This document shows, piece by piece, positions 26,418 to 34,620 of a stretch of 64,000 nt of DNA. The stretch's first letter is position 1. Each line of letters opens with the position of its first letter. Position numbers and translations under genes: made by a program. Under the pieces are notes generated by a model. It searched no databases. It was not told the origin of the DNA and saw only the letters and a program-made list of their open reading frames with translations. This stretch comes from Gilvimarinus sp. DA14 (lineage in GTDB: Bacteria > Pseudomonadota > Gammaproteobacteria > Pseudomonadales > Cellvibrionaceae): contig NZ_CP100350.1 of assembly GCF_024204685.1 (NCBI RefSeq), positions 2,458,501 to 2,522,500 on the forward strand. The letters are read 5' to 3'.

Positions 26418-27410
26418 CTAAGCGGAGACTTTTTCCCGCTTGCGGGTACTGGCCTCAAAAATCAAATACAGCGGGGTCGCCACCGCCAGCGGCAACAGAT
26501 AAAACACACAGCGGTAGGCAAACAAGCCCGCCAGAATATCGGTTTTATCCACCTGTCCCGACAGCAGGGCGATAAAAACGGCTTCAAGTACACCCAGGCC
26601 ACCGGGAATATGCGTAATAACACCCGCCAGGGCGCTGACCAACAAGACCGCAAACACCGTGGCGAAGGCGATCTCGTCCGGCATAAACTGATAAATAACA
26701 CTGGCCATTAACGTCCAGTGGGCGCAGGCCATGACAAGTTGGAGCAGGGCAATGCTGACTGGAGGTAGAGTAATAGTCGTGGATTTAAAACGATATTCGC
26801 GCTTGCGCGCGCCCCAACAAACACCCACATAAGCGGCTATCACTAATATAAAAACGGCGCCGATCACCTGTAGGCTGATCTGGCCCACCGGCCAAGAGTC
26901 GGGTGGGTTAATCTGCCCCGATACAAACAAGCCGCCGGCTAATAAAATATAGCCCGACCAGTTGGTGACCACACTGATGCCCAAAATACGGGTGACATCG
27001 GCGGCTTTAATGCCCAAGCGAGAATACAACCGATAGCGAAACGCAACTCCGCCCACCAGCGCACTCAAATTCAAATTAAACGCGTAGCAAAGCCCGGCCG
27101 CAAACCAGGTTTTAGGCCATGAGACCTTGAGTTTTAACAGGTAGCGGCCCAGCAAGTCGTAACTGGCGTAAACGCAATAACAGAGAAACCCCAACCCCGC
27201 CCCGATACCGAGAGTGAGCACCGAGGTATCTTTTAAGGTTTGCCATACCTTTGCCCATTCAATGGTGGCGCCTTGCTTAACCAGTAAGGTCGCCACCAAG
27301 ACGAAAAATACAACCGTTAATACCTTTTTGATGATGGGCCAGGGCAACTTTTCACGGGCCCAGTCATAGCCGTTAGTCCAGGTGTTTTTTAACCCTTCGG
27401 TCGCCGACAT
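26418..27410 (-). CDS. ybhN: YbhN-like lysylphosphatidylglycerol synthase transmembrane family protein
   Basis: The 330-residue polytopic membrane protein has about eight helices and motifs of the UPF0104/LPG_synthase_TM family (NLNLSALVGGVAFRYRLYSRLG, VITHIPGGLGVLEAVFIALL). It lacks the soluble aminoacyltransferase domain of MprF. It starts three bases after clsB, with its GGAGG inside the clsB end, the same order as ybhP-clsB-ybhN in Escherichia coli. A role in lipid handling together with the cardiolipin synthase is inferred from the operon. Confidence 0.9.
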   Translation of the reverse strand: MSATEGLKNTWTNGYDWAREKLPWPIIKKVLTVVFFVLVATLLVKQGATIEWAKVWQTLKDTSVLTLGIGAGLGFLCYCVYASYDLLGRYLLKLKVSWPKTWFAAGLCYAFNLNLSALVGGVAFRYRLYSRLGIKAADVTRILGISVVTNWSGYILLAGGLFVSGQINPPDSWPVGQISLQVIGAVFILVIAAYVGVCWGARKREYRFKSTTITLPPVSIALLQLVMACAHWTLMASVIYQFMPDEIAFATVFAVLLVSALAGVITHIPGGLGVLEAVFIALLSGQVDKTDILAGLFAYRCVFYLLPLAVATPLYLIFEASTRKREKVSA

Positions 27411-27413
27411 TGT

Positions 27414-28715
27414 TTATACCTCCGCCGAGTGGTAATCGGTCTTGCGCACTCGACGGGCACCGCGCGATTCCGGGTAACGTTTGCTTAAATCATCATTCTC
27501 GGTTTTACCCGGATCGGTTTGCCATTCGCGCTTCAGTTCGCGAATAGTAGGGGTGTGTGCCGGGAATAACCCGTTCAGACGCGGGAAATAACGCAGCGCG
27601 TGGTACATAAAGAAATCCTTTACCACCAAATACCAGGCGCGGCGTTTTATCCAGCTATTCTCAATCAACTCGCTTCCGGCAATAAGTTCATCGATTTTCT
27701 CGCCAATTTGTGCGTTAAAGTTTTTATCTTTAATCACAATATTCGCCTCGAGATTAAACGCCAGGCTGAGCGGGTCGAGATTACTGGAGCCTATGGTTGA
27801 CCACTCATCGTCTATCAGAGCAATTTTGGCGTGCAGGGGCCGATCGCGATACTCGTAAACCTCCACTCCCGAGCGCACCAGCACCTCGTACAGGGTGCGC
27901 GCAAGCGTCAATGCAAACGGGATATCCGGGTCGCCCTGCAGAATCAGCTTAACCTCTACCCCGCGCTTACGCGCCTGACGGATGGCGCGCATAAAACGGT
28001 AACCCGGAAAGAAATAGGCATTGGCAATCCAAATGCGTTTTTTTGCCTGGCGCATGGCCGCCAAATAGGATTTTTCAATATTGCTGCGATTGCGACGGTT
28101 ATCGCGCGAGACAAAGGCAATTTCACTGTCGCCAGTGCGCGGCGGATTTTTAATGTAGTCGATACTGTCTTGTAAATGACTGTCGCGAGCGTCGCGCACA
28201 TAACTTTTGCACAGTTCGCGAATCTCGGGCACCACCGGGCCTTCCACTTCTACCATGTAGTCGGTTTTACCGTGGGGGCCGCAGCCGATCAAGTGGTCGT
28301 GACACAGGTTAATCCCGCCAATAAATGCATAATGACCATCGATAACCGCAAGTTTACGATGCAGACGACGAAACAGTTTGGGGCGGCCGTTGTACCACTG
28401 TGGTTGCGGGTCGTATATCTGAAACACAATGCCCGCCTCGGTCAGCTCTTCAATATATTCTTTTTCCAAAAAGTGACTGCCCCAGCTGTCGGCGGTCACG
28501 CCAATCCATACCCCTCGTTTGGCCGCACGCAACAGCGCCTTTTTGATATTGCCGCCCACCCGGTCGTCTTCCAGAATAAACGTTTCCAGAAAAATCTCGT
28601 GCTTTGCAGCGCGAAGGCGGCGCAGCAGTTGTGGAAAAAACTCTTCGCCGTTTTGCATCAGCGTGAGTTTGTTACCTTGCGAGAATCGACCTTTAAAATT
28701 GCGAAATCCAAACAT
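27414..28715 (-). CDS. clsB: Cardiolipin synthase B
   Basis: The 433-residue phospholipase D superfamily protein carries two HKD motifs: LHRKLAVIDGHYAFIGGIN (first half) and LHAKIALIDDEWSTIGSSNLD (second half). The length and lack of N-terminal membrane helices fit ClsB (YbhO), which makes cardiolipin from phosphatidylglycerol at the inner membrane. It is the middle gene of the ybhP-clsB-ybhN operon. Confidence 0.94.
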   Translation of the reverse strand: MFGFRNFKGRFSQGNKLTLMQNGEEFFPQLLRRLRAAKHEIFLETFILEDDRVGGNIKKALLRAAKRGVWIGVTADSWGSHFLEKEYIEELTEAGIVFQIYDPQPQWYNGRPKLFRRLHRKLAVIDGHYAFIGGINLCHDHLIGCGPHGKTDYMVEVEGPVVPEIRELCKSYVRDARDSHLQDSIDYIKNPPRTGDSEIAFVSRDNRRNRSNIEKSYLAAMRQAKKRIWIANAYFFPGYRFMRAIRQARKRGVEVKLILQGDPDIPFALTLARTLYEVLVRSGVEVYEYRDRPLHAKIALIDDEWSTIGSSNLDPLSLAFNLEANIVIKDKNFNAQIGEKIDELIAGSELIENSWIKRRAWYLVVKDFFMYHALRYFPRLNGLFPAHTPTIRELKREWQTDPGKTENDDLSKRYPESRGARRVRKTDYHSAEV

Positions 28716-28729
28716 CTACGGCTCCGGGT

Positions 28730-29470
28730 TTAAAATTCAACTTCTGCCAGCAAAGGGGCGTGATCCGACAAGCGCGACCACGGCTTGCGCGACAGGACTA
28801 TCGGCATATGCGACTTTGCCGAGCGCACGTAAATCCGGTCCAGTCTCAGCAGCGGGCAAAGCGCCGGAAAGGTACGTGGCGGCTTGCCATAGGCTTCGGT
28901 AAATACTTCTTGCATCCCCGCATCGCGGGCGAGAATAGGGCGCGACTTCTGGCGCCAGTCATTAAAATCGCCCGCCACCACCACGGCTTCATCGCGGGGA
29001 ATTTGATTGACGTGCTCGGTCAGCTTTTTCAGCTGAATCTGACGGTGTGGCTCACGCAGACTCAGGTGCACACAAATTGCGTGGACAATTTTTCCCTCTA
29101 CATCGATTTTGCAATGCAGTAGGCCGCGCTTTTCGATCCCGTTTAACGAAATATCCCAGTTGTCCCAACTGACTATGGGGTATTTGCTCAAAATAGCGTT
29201 GCCGTGGTGACCATCGTCGTAAACGGCGTTGCGACCGTAGGCAAAGTCCTGCCAAATACTGTCCGCCATAAATTCGTACTGTGGTGTATCTGGCCACAGC
29301 TCGGCATGGCGATCCGACAGGCGTGCATGCTCGCCCAATACCTCCTGCATAAAAACCAAATCGGCCGATACAATACGCACAGCGTCGCGCAGCTCGTGCA
29401 ACATAAATCGTTGGTTGAACGAGGTCAGGCCCTTATGGGTGTTTACGGTTAGTACTTTTAAGCAGGTCAC
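28730..29470 (-). CDS. ybhP: Endonuclease/exonuclease/phosphatase family protein YbhP
   Basis: This 246-residue EEP-fold protein shows [11 protein letters not shown] (metal-binding Asn), [10 protein letters not shown] (metal-binding Glu), [10 protein letters not shown] (catalytic Asp/Asn) and [13 protein letters not shown] (C-terminal Asp-His). EEP enzymes cleave phosphodiester bonds in nucleic acids or lipids. The tight link to clsB and ybhN, conserved in Escherichia coli, points towards phospholipid metabolism. First gene of the operon. Confidence 0.92.
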   Translation of the reverse strand: MTCLKVLTVNTHKGLTSFNQRFMLHELRDAVRIVSADLVFMQEVLGEHARLSDRHAELWPDTPQYEFMADSIWQDFAYGRNAVYDDGHHGNAILSKYPIVSWDNWDISLNGIEKRGLLHCKIDVEGKIVHAICVHLSLREPHRQIQLKKLTEHVNQIPRDEAVVVAGDFNDWRQKSRPILARDAGMQEVFTEAYGKPPRTFPALCPLLRLDRIYVRSAKSHMPIVLSRKPWSRLSDHAPLLAEVEF

Positions 29471-29600
29471 AACTCCCCCAATAGCAGCAAAAATTACACG
29501 TCTATTGCAAAAATAGACGCGAATTTCACTATTTACCGTCCGTAAAAGGGGTTATTGCAGATTTAATGCCGATTTTTAAAACCGGGCGCAAAAAGAAAAG

Positions 29601-29918
29601 TTATACGCGGTTAAACGCGTAAGCCCCCGCACTGATAGCAGCGGCGGTAAACAGCCCCGCCAGGATTACCGCAGCGGATAGTAAACTGTCAAAGCTCATG
29701 CTGCTAAGCAGAGGCAAGGTTGTAGACCAGGGAAACACACTGCCCGCCACCGCGGCTGCCGCCAGCCCAGCACCCCAGTTAAACAACTTCACCCGCCGGG
29801 GGTTAATCGCAGGCTGGGGGAGCCTGGCCATCACCTGGTCGGTAAAACCATCATCGTGCAAATACTGGTCTTGGAGCAGGGCTTCTTCCAGCCACTGGTC
29901 GAGCTTATCTTGTTGCAT
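29601..29918 (-). CDS. Putative anti-sigma factor / short membrane protein linked to ECF sigma
   Basis: ATG 29918 is chosen: it has AGGGGA upstream and overlaps the end of the sigma gene by 14 bases. The product has 105 residues. A soluble acidic N-terminus (MQQDKLDQWLEEALLQDQYLHDDGFTDQVMARLP) resembles the start of short anti-sigma proteins. Two hydrophobic helices follow. There is no zinc-binding HxxxCxxC motif, so the assignment rests on gene position and overall layout. Confidence 0.75.
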   Translation of the reverse strand: MQQDKLDQWLEEALLQDQYLHDDGFTDQVMARLPQPAINPRRVKLFNWGAGLAAAAVAGSVFPWSTTLPLLSSMSFDSLLSAAVILAGLFTAAAISAGAYAFNRV

Positions 29919-30462
29919 GGGTAAGATTCCCCTGACGATTCTGGAGTAAGGTTTTGAGTTTAGCCTTACCGCGTAATACGTGTGATTTAACAGTACCCAC
30001 AGGTACTTGCATAAGACGGGCCGCTTCTTCGTTGCTGTGCCCAAGCTGATAAGTTAAGTGCAATGCCTCGCGCTGGGCGCTGCTCAGTTCGGCCATAGCG
30101 CGGTGTAAATCCCGCCGGGTGAGCTCACAGGCATCCTCCACCGCTGTCTCGCGCCCAAGGCTCTCTACTTTTTCGCTATCGGGTTCGGGGAGTTTTTTGC
30201 GATAGTGGCTCATCAGCTGGTTGCGTGCAATCTGGTACAGCCAGGTAAAAAACTGCGCCTGGCCCTTAAACCCAGCCAGGGCTTTATAGGCTTTAATAAA
30301 CGCCTCTTGCGCCATATCATCGGCCAGCGCATCGTCGCCATTGCACAGCGCGCGCAAGGCTTGGCGCAAGCGCGACTGGTAGCGCCGCACAAGCTGGCTG
30401 TAGGCATGTCGGTCCTGACGCTGTACCGTGCGCTCAATCAGAACCTGATCGGATACTTCCAT
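29905..30462 (-). CDS. ECF-type RNA polymerase sigma factor
   Basis: The 185-residue protein has region 2 (YSQLVRRYQSRL, DDMAQEAFIKAYKALAGFKGQAQFFTWLYQIARNQLMSHYRK) and region 4 (ELSSAQREALHLTYQLGHSNEEAARLMQVPVGTVKSHVLRGKAKL). It is of the RpoE-like ECF group. It sits between a small membrane-protein gene upstream and a likely anti-sigma gene overlapping its end. The signal it responds to cannot be read from the sequence. Confidence 0.94.
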   Translation of the reverse strand: MEVSDQVLIERTVQRQDRHAYSQLVRRYQSRLRQALRALCNGDDALADDMAQEAFIKAYKALAGFKGQAQFFTWLYQIARNQLMSHYRKKLPEPDSEKVESLGRETAVEDACELTRRDLHRAMAELSSAQREALHLTYQLGHSNEEAARLMQVPVGTVKSHVLRGKAKLKTLLQNRQGNLTHATR

Positions 30463-30469
30463 GGCTATT

Positions 30470-30835
30470 TTACTCGGACTTGTCCGCCCGGGTTTTGCTC
30501 TCCTGCCAGAGTTTGTAATTCACCGCACCAATAGCCAGTGGTATGAGAGCCAAGGCCGCCACATCCAGCCCGGCAAGAAAGAACAGGGCGAGAAACACCG
30601 CGCCACCTACCCATAGTAAATACAGACTGCGGCGGTACAGGGCCCTGGGGTCGGTACCATCTTCACCACCGTTAAACAGGCTATCGGGTACCGGCTGACC
30701 CGCCTCTATCAGGCGGTTGACGATATCCAGCTGCAACTTTTTGCGCTTGTGCAGGCTGTACATCAGTATGGCCAGACAGGCCACGGGGGTAGAAAACACC
30801 ATCAGAATGGCGACGATAGGAACCAGATGGTGCAT
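30470..30835 (-). CDS. DUF6249-like membrane protein
   Basis: The 121-residue protein has an N-terminal helix (VPIVAILMVFSTPVACLAILMYSLH), a basic stretch (KRKKLQLDIVNRLIEAGQPVPDSLF) and two more hydrophobic helices. The RLIEAGQPVPDSLF motif is typical of DUF6249 proteins encoded before ECF sigma factors. The sigma gene starts 8 bases downstream; GGAG precedes its own ATG. It may take part in sensing or regulation of the sigma factor. Confidence 0.82.
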   Translation of the reverse strand: MHHLVPIVAILMVFSTPVACLAILMYSLHKRKKLQLDIVNRLIEAGQPVPDSLFNGGEDGTDPRALYRRSLYLLWVGGAVFLALFFLAGLDVAALALIPLAIGAVNYKLWQESKTRADKSE

Positions 30836-30919
30836 GGCTCGCTCCTTATTGCATGATTGCGATGTTGGCGCTTGTTAACAGTTACCCCATAGACGCCCCA
30901 GAGCGCAATTTGGATGCAG

Positions 30920-30948
30920 CCACAAAAAAGCCACCCGCAGGTGGCTTT
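30920..30948 (-). terminator. Terminator of the sugar porter gene
   Basis: AAGCCACC-CGCA-GGTGGCTT (30928-30947), with a run of six A before it on the plus strand, reads as stem-loop plus T run on the minus strand. Confidence 0.9.
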
Positions 30949-30972
30949 AATGCAGAGCGACGTAAAGGCTGC

Positions 30973-32388
30973 TTAGCCCTCCATCTGTTCCAGCTCTTTG
31001 CCTTTGGTCTCTTGCACCATAAAGATCACAAAGAACACCGACAGCAGGGCAAAGAAGGCGTAAATGCTGTAAGCCGCTGACAGACCAATACCGGCCAGCA
31101 TAATCGGGAAGCTCCAGGTCACCAGGAAGTTCGCCAGCCACTGGGCCAAACCAGCCACCGCCAGGCCAGAGCCGCGAATCTGGTTGGGGAACATCTCGCC
31201 CAGCATCACCCACATCACCGGGCCCCAGGACATATTGAACAAAAATACATAGGTATTGGCGCCATACAGCGCCAGCAGGCCGGATTCTTGCGACAGGTTC
31301 AAATTCCCCGCCGCATCTACCGGCGCACCGGCAAAGGCGTAAGCCACCACTGCCAGGCTGATGGCCATACCGGCCGAGCCAAACCACAGCAGTGGCTTGC
31401 GGCCGATTTTATCCACCAAAAAGAAGGTAATCAGGCAGGCGGCGATACTGATGGTGCCAGACAGCACGTTGGTTTGCAGCGCCTCGCTCTCGGTGAAGCC
31501 GGCGGCCTCCCATAGCACCGCGCCGTAGTAAAACACCACGTTGATACCCACAAACTGCTGCAGTACCGCCAGGCCAATACCGACCCAAACGATGGGACGC
31601 ACCCGGTTTTTCACTTTATCGAACAGGTCTGACAGACGCGGCTTGTGGTGGTCCGAGGCCAGCGAATTGCTGATCTCGGTCAGCTTAGCGCTGCCGTCAA
31701 CCTCGCCGTACAGCTTCACCAGTACCTGGCGGGCTTTATCGTCTTTACCCGAGGCCACCAAAAAGCGCGGGCTTTCAGGGATAATCAACAGCGCCAAAAA
31801 GAAAATACTGGCGGGGATCAGCTCAACCCAGAACATCCAGCGCCAGGTTTCATAGTCGGCCCAGTGCATGGCGGTAGAGCCGCCTGCGGTTTCGGCGAGA
31901 AAGTAGTTGGAAAAGAAAGACGCGGTCAAACCGCAGATAATCGCAATCTGCTGCACCGAAGTCAGCATCCCCCGATACCTGGCCGGGGCCACTTCGCTGA
32001 TATACGCCGGCGCCATCACCGACGCGGCGCCCACCGCCATACCACCCAAAATGCGGTAAACCACAAACTCAAAGGTTGAGGTGGCGATACCCGAGCCCCA
32101 GGCAGAGACAATAAAAAAGATAGAGGCGACAATCAGCAACGCCTTACGGCCGTATTTATCGGCCAGACGACCGGCGAAAAACGCGCCCACCGCACAGCCA
32201 AGCAGCATCGACGACACACTAAACCCCGTGCCTGCGGCTTCGGAATTAAAAGCCTGCTGCAGGCCCTTCACGGTGCCATTAATCACACCACTGTCATAGC
32301 CAAATAAAAAGCCGCCAATGGTAGCGATAACGCTGATAAAAATAATAAACCCAGTGCTGCCCTGATCGGGGCTGGAGGAATTGCTCAT
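30973..32388 (-). CDS. MFS sugar porter (XylE/GLUT type)
   Basis: The 471-residue, twelve-helix major facilitator protein carries sugar-porter signatures. These are FLFGYDSGVINGTV, GRLADKYGRKALLI, PAYISEVAPARYRGMLTSVQQ, PESPRFLVASGKDDKA, QQFVGINVVFYYG and DKIGRKPLLW. It should take up a monosaccharide such as xylose, glucose or arabinose by proton symport; specificity cannot be read reliably. It is monocistronic with its own terminator and a good ribosome site. Confidence 0.93.
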   Translation of the reverse strand: MSNSSSPDQGSTGFIIFISVIATIGGFLFGYDSGVINGTVKGLQQAFNSEAAGTGFSVSSMLLGCAVGAFFAGRLADKYGRKALLIVASIFFIVSAWGSGIATSTFEFVVYRILGGMAVGAASVMAPAYISEVAPARYRGMLTSVQQIAIICGLTASFFSNYFLAETAGGSTAMHWADYETWRWMFWVELIPASIFFLALLIIPESPRFLVASGKDDKARQVLVKLYGEVDGSAKLTEISNSLASDHHKPRLSDLFDKVKNRVRPIVWVGIGLAVLQQFVGINVVFYYGAVLWEAAGFTESEALQTNVLSGTISIAACLITFFLVDKIGRKPLLWFGSAGMAISLAVVAYAFAGAPVDAAGNLNLSQESGLLALYGANTYVFLFNMSWGPVMWVMLGEMFPNQIRGSGLAVAGLAQWLANFLVTWSFPIMLAGIGLSAAYSIYAFFALLSVFFVIFMVQETKGKELEQMEG

Positions 32389-32552
32389 GGATCTTGCCCT
32401 GTTATTAATATGAGTAGAGAAAGAAGCGGGTGATCATAGCGGTAAAAAGGGCACCCTCACAAGTGAAGGCGCCCTGTCGGATCATGGCTCTCCCGACTTA
32501 TAGTTAATATTACACTTTGGTAGGCAAATTAAACAGTCACTAACGAGGGCAT

Positions 32553-32948
32553 TTACAAATCAAAAACAAAACGCCGCCCCAGGGTAAAGTTACTCACAGC
32601 CACCGCCGCCATAGCGCCGAGCTTTGCCGTTAGGGGTAAAAACGACAGCGCCAGCAGCCCGGTAAAAACCCCCGATCCCAACATCAGGCTTAGAGAAAAT
32701 ATGAGCAAATACTTCTGCGCTGCGGCCCAGTTTAGTGGCGCTTCGCAGCGGAAGGTAAAGCTGTGATGGAGCACCAGCCCCAGGGCATAACCCACCACCA
32801 ACCCAGCAACATTGGCCCACTGCACGGGTACCCCCAACCACGCCAGGGCAGCAAACAGGCTGAGGTCTGTCGCGCCCAGCAACGCACCGGTAACGGCGAA
32901 ACGGGACAGCTGCGGCAGACTGTGTGTAAAAGACTGCAGCGAAGGCAT
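32553..32948 (-). CDS. GtrA family membrane protein
   Basis: The protein has 131 residues from ATG 32948; a TTG two codons earlier is also in frame. Four hydrophobic helices with FAVTGALLGATDLSLFAAL, VAGLVVGYALGLVLHHSFTF and SNFTLGRRFVFDL match the GtrA family. Its members are thought to flip polyprenyl-linked sugars or otherwise act with cell-surface glycosyltransferases. No glycosyltransferase gene is adjacent here. No clear ribosome site. Confidence 0.87.
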   Translation of the reverse strand: MPSLQSFTHSLPQLSRFAVTGALLGATDLSLFAALAWLGVPVQWANVAGLVVGYALGLVLHHSFTFRCEAPLNWAAAQKYLLIFSLSLMLGSGVFTGLLALSFLPLTAKLGAMAAVAVSNFTLGRRFVFDL

Positions 32949-33026
32949 AAGCAATTGGATGTTAGTGAATGGCCCCAGAGATTGGGGTATGCTGCATCCA
33001 GCATAAAAGCTCGCTATGACAGGACA

Positions 33027-33563
33027 ATGACAAAAAATATCACCGTAACCCTCACGTTATTATTGCTAACCAACATCAGCAACGCGCAGCAGCTCACCCC
33101 TTTTACCAGCGACGGTTGCAGCCGTTTTCCCAATGGCACTCCAGCGCAGCAAGACTTGTGGCTGGAGTGTTGTGAAAGGCACGACTTTGCTTACTGGCGC
33201 GGGGGGACCTACGCCGAGCGGCTAAGCGCCGACGAGGCTTTGGAGGCCTGCGTTGCTGATCTTAACGAGCCCATAATTGCGAGTTTGATGTACATGGGCG
33301 TGCGAGTGGGTGGCACTCCATTTGCGCCCACAGATTTTCGCTGGGGTTATGGCTGGACTGAGTACCGAGGTTATCGCGCGCTCTCCGAGGCAGAGCGGCG
33401 CGAGGTAGCGCGAGCGATAGACGCGATGGACCCGCTTGAATCTGCTCGTTTGTTGCAGCCGTCCGTTTTAAAACACTCAGCCACGCCAAAAGAGCAACAC
33501 ACAGAAGAACAACTTGATTCGCCGCCGCAAGACGGACCGGCTAATAATCAGAACAAACCATAA
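33027..33563 (+). CDS. Exported phospholipase A2-like protein
   Basis: ATG 33027 follows AGGACA and opens a signal peptide (MTKNITVTLTLLLLTNISNAQ); the long open frame upstream is antisense to gtrA. The 178-residue protein has DGCSRFPNG, then WLECCERHDFAYWRGG, a CC-x-x-HD motif like the phospholipase A2 active site. The rest (GVRVGGTPFAPTDFRWGYGW) is typical of a bacterial family with this motif. The C-terminus is low-complexity. Lipase activity is inferred from the His-Asp pair only. Confidence 0.75.
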   Translation: MTKNITVTLTLLLLTNISNAQQLTPFTSDGCSRFPNGTPAQQDLWLECCERHDFAYWRGGTYAERLSADEALEACVADLNEPIIASLMYMGVRVGGTPFAPTDFRWGYGWTEYRGYRALSEAERREVARAIDAMDPLESARLLQPSVLKHSATPKEQHTEEQLDSPPQDGPANNQNKP

Positions 33564-33607
33564 ACTTGTCTTATACGTTAAAACCAAGCCTTACACCCTA
33601 ATCGGCA

Positions 33608-34303
33608 TTAGCTACTGATTGTGCTGGCCGCAATTGCGGGCACGACGGCCGCAACAATAACGGCCGACTGGCAGGCGGCAATAACCTGTTGAGTCGCTTT
33701 GCCCGTTAACTCTCCTTGCTGAATTTTCTCTACCCGCTGTTGGTAGGGCTTTAGCTCTTTGCGTGCGAAGGTTTCTTGCAGTATTCCCGACCCGTTGGCC
33801 AGCGAAACTAATACCACTGTGCGGGGGTCTAGCACTTCCGTTTCGGTAAAAATAGCGGTTTTTAGCCTGGCGATAATCTCGCGCTCCGGCGCGGGATCTA
33901 TTTCGGGGTAGACACGTCTTTTGAACAGAAAAAGGATTGTCTGTTCGTCCGCGCGCAAAATGTCCCGCTCGCACAGCTGCTGTGCTGCTTTGTGTTTTAA
34001 CTCTTTTACGCCTGCCAAGCGCGAAATCCAATTTTTTAGAGACGACCTTCTTTTAGCTTTGGTCATTTTTGCAAGACATTCGTCGACCACCGGATCGCCG
34101 ATAGGAGCAGAGCTTTCTATATCAACTAATTGCTTTTTTGAGTTTTCTACGCTGATCTTATTCGCAAGCAGAAGCTCCGCCAAAACCGCGCCTGCAATTA
34201 CCTGCTCAATAAAACCAAAGCCGGTGGCGATGGTTCCCTTTTCATCGCGCAGCGCCAGCAGAATAATTTCTTGGTAAAGATAGAGTGATTTATCGCTTTT
34301 GAT
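33608..34303 (-). CDS. GPP34 (Golgi phosphoprotein 3)-like protein with no canonical start codon
   Basis: The reading frame contains a whole GPP34-type domain. The N-terminal part SLYLYQEIILLALRDEKGTI, FGFIEQVIAGAVLAELLL lies upstream of the first ATG/GTG/TTG-type codon (a TTG at 34183). In-frame, a stop (TGA) is followed by GGC AAG TGC ATC, with no ATG, GTG or TTG before the conserved region. The ATC at 34303 has GAGG seven bases before it and would give 231 residues, the normal family length. GPP34 proteins bind phosphoinositides in eukaryotes; bacterial roles are unknown. Alternatives are a rare ATC start, or a one-base frameshift from ATG 34316. Confidence 0.75.
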   Translation of the reverse strand: MKSDKSLYLYQEIILLALRDEKGTIATGFGFIEQVIAGAVLAELLLANKISVENSKKQLVDIESSAPIGDPVVDECLAKMTKAKRRSSLKNWISRLAGVKELKHKAAQQLCERDILRADEQTILFLFKRRVYPEIDPAPEREIIARLKTAIFTETEVLDPRTVVLVSLANGSGILQETFARKELKPYQQRVEKIQQGELTGKATQQVIAACQSAVIVAAVVPAIAASTISS

Positions 34304-34373
34304 GCACTTGCCTCATATTCAAGACGAGCTTTTGCTTGGGTAAACGACAACTATCCGCCTTATCCGCTGTAAG

Positions 34374-34610
34374 CTAACGACCCAGCTTGGCTAGGCCTAT
34401 CGCGGCTTTTACACTGGCCAGCGCCTTGGGGTTATTTTTCCAGCAGCTGGAATGCAACATTGCAGCGACCATTTGCGCAATTTCCTGCGGCTCGTGCTGG
34501 GCCAGTAGGGAAAATGAATCGATTCCCACCTCTTCAAAACGTTTTACCACCGTCGGCCCCACGCCTTTTAAGGCCAGTAACGCTTGTCTTTCTGCTGCGC
34601 TAAACGCCAT
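34374..34610 (-). CDS. Helix-hairpin-helix (Cdd1-like) small protein
   Basis: The 78-residue protein begins with a helix-hairpin-helix unit (LLALKGVGPTVVKRFEEVGIDSFSLLA), as in the C-terminal domain of TfoX and in Cdd1/pathogenicity-locus proteins. A short helical tail follows. HhH units bind DNA non-specifically. It lies 10 bases after the DUF3570 gene on the same strand and may simply be the last gene of that transcript. Confidence 0.82.
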   Translation of the reverse strand: MAFSAAERQALLALKGVGPTVVKRFEEVGIDSFSLLAQHEPQEIAQMVAAMLHSSCWKNNPKALASVKAAIGLAKLGR

Positions 34611-34620
34611 GGCTGCGCCT

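Noticed and set aside
32763-33026. Extension of the PLA2-like gene upstream to 32763
   Set aside because: This part is antisense to gtrA and lacks protein-like composition; the ATG at 33027 has a ribosome site and starts a signal peptide.
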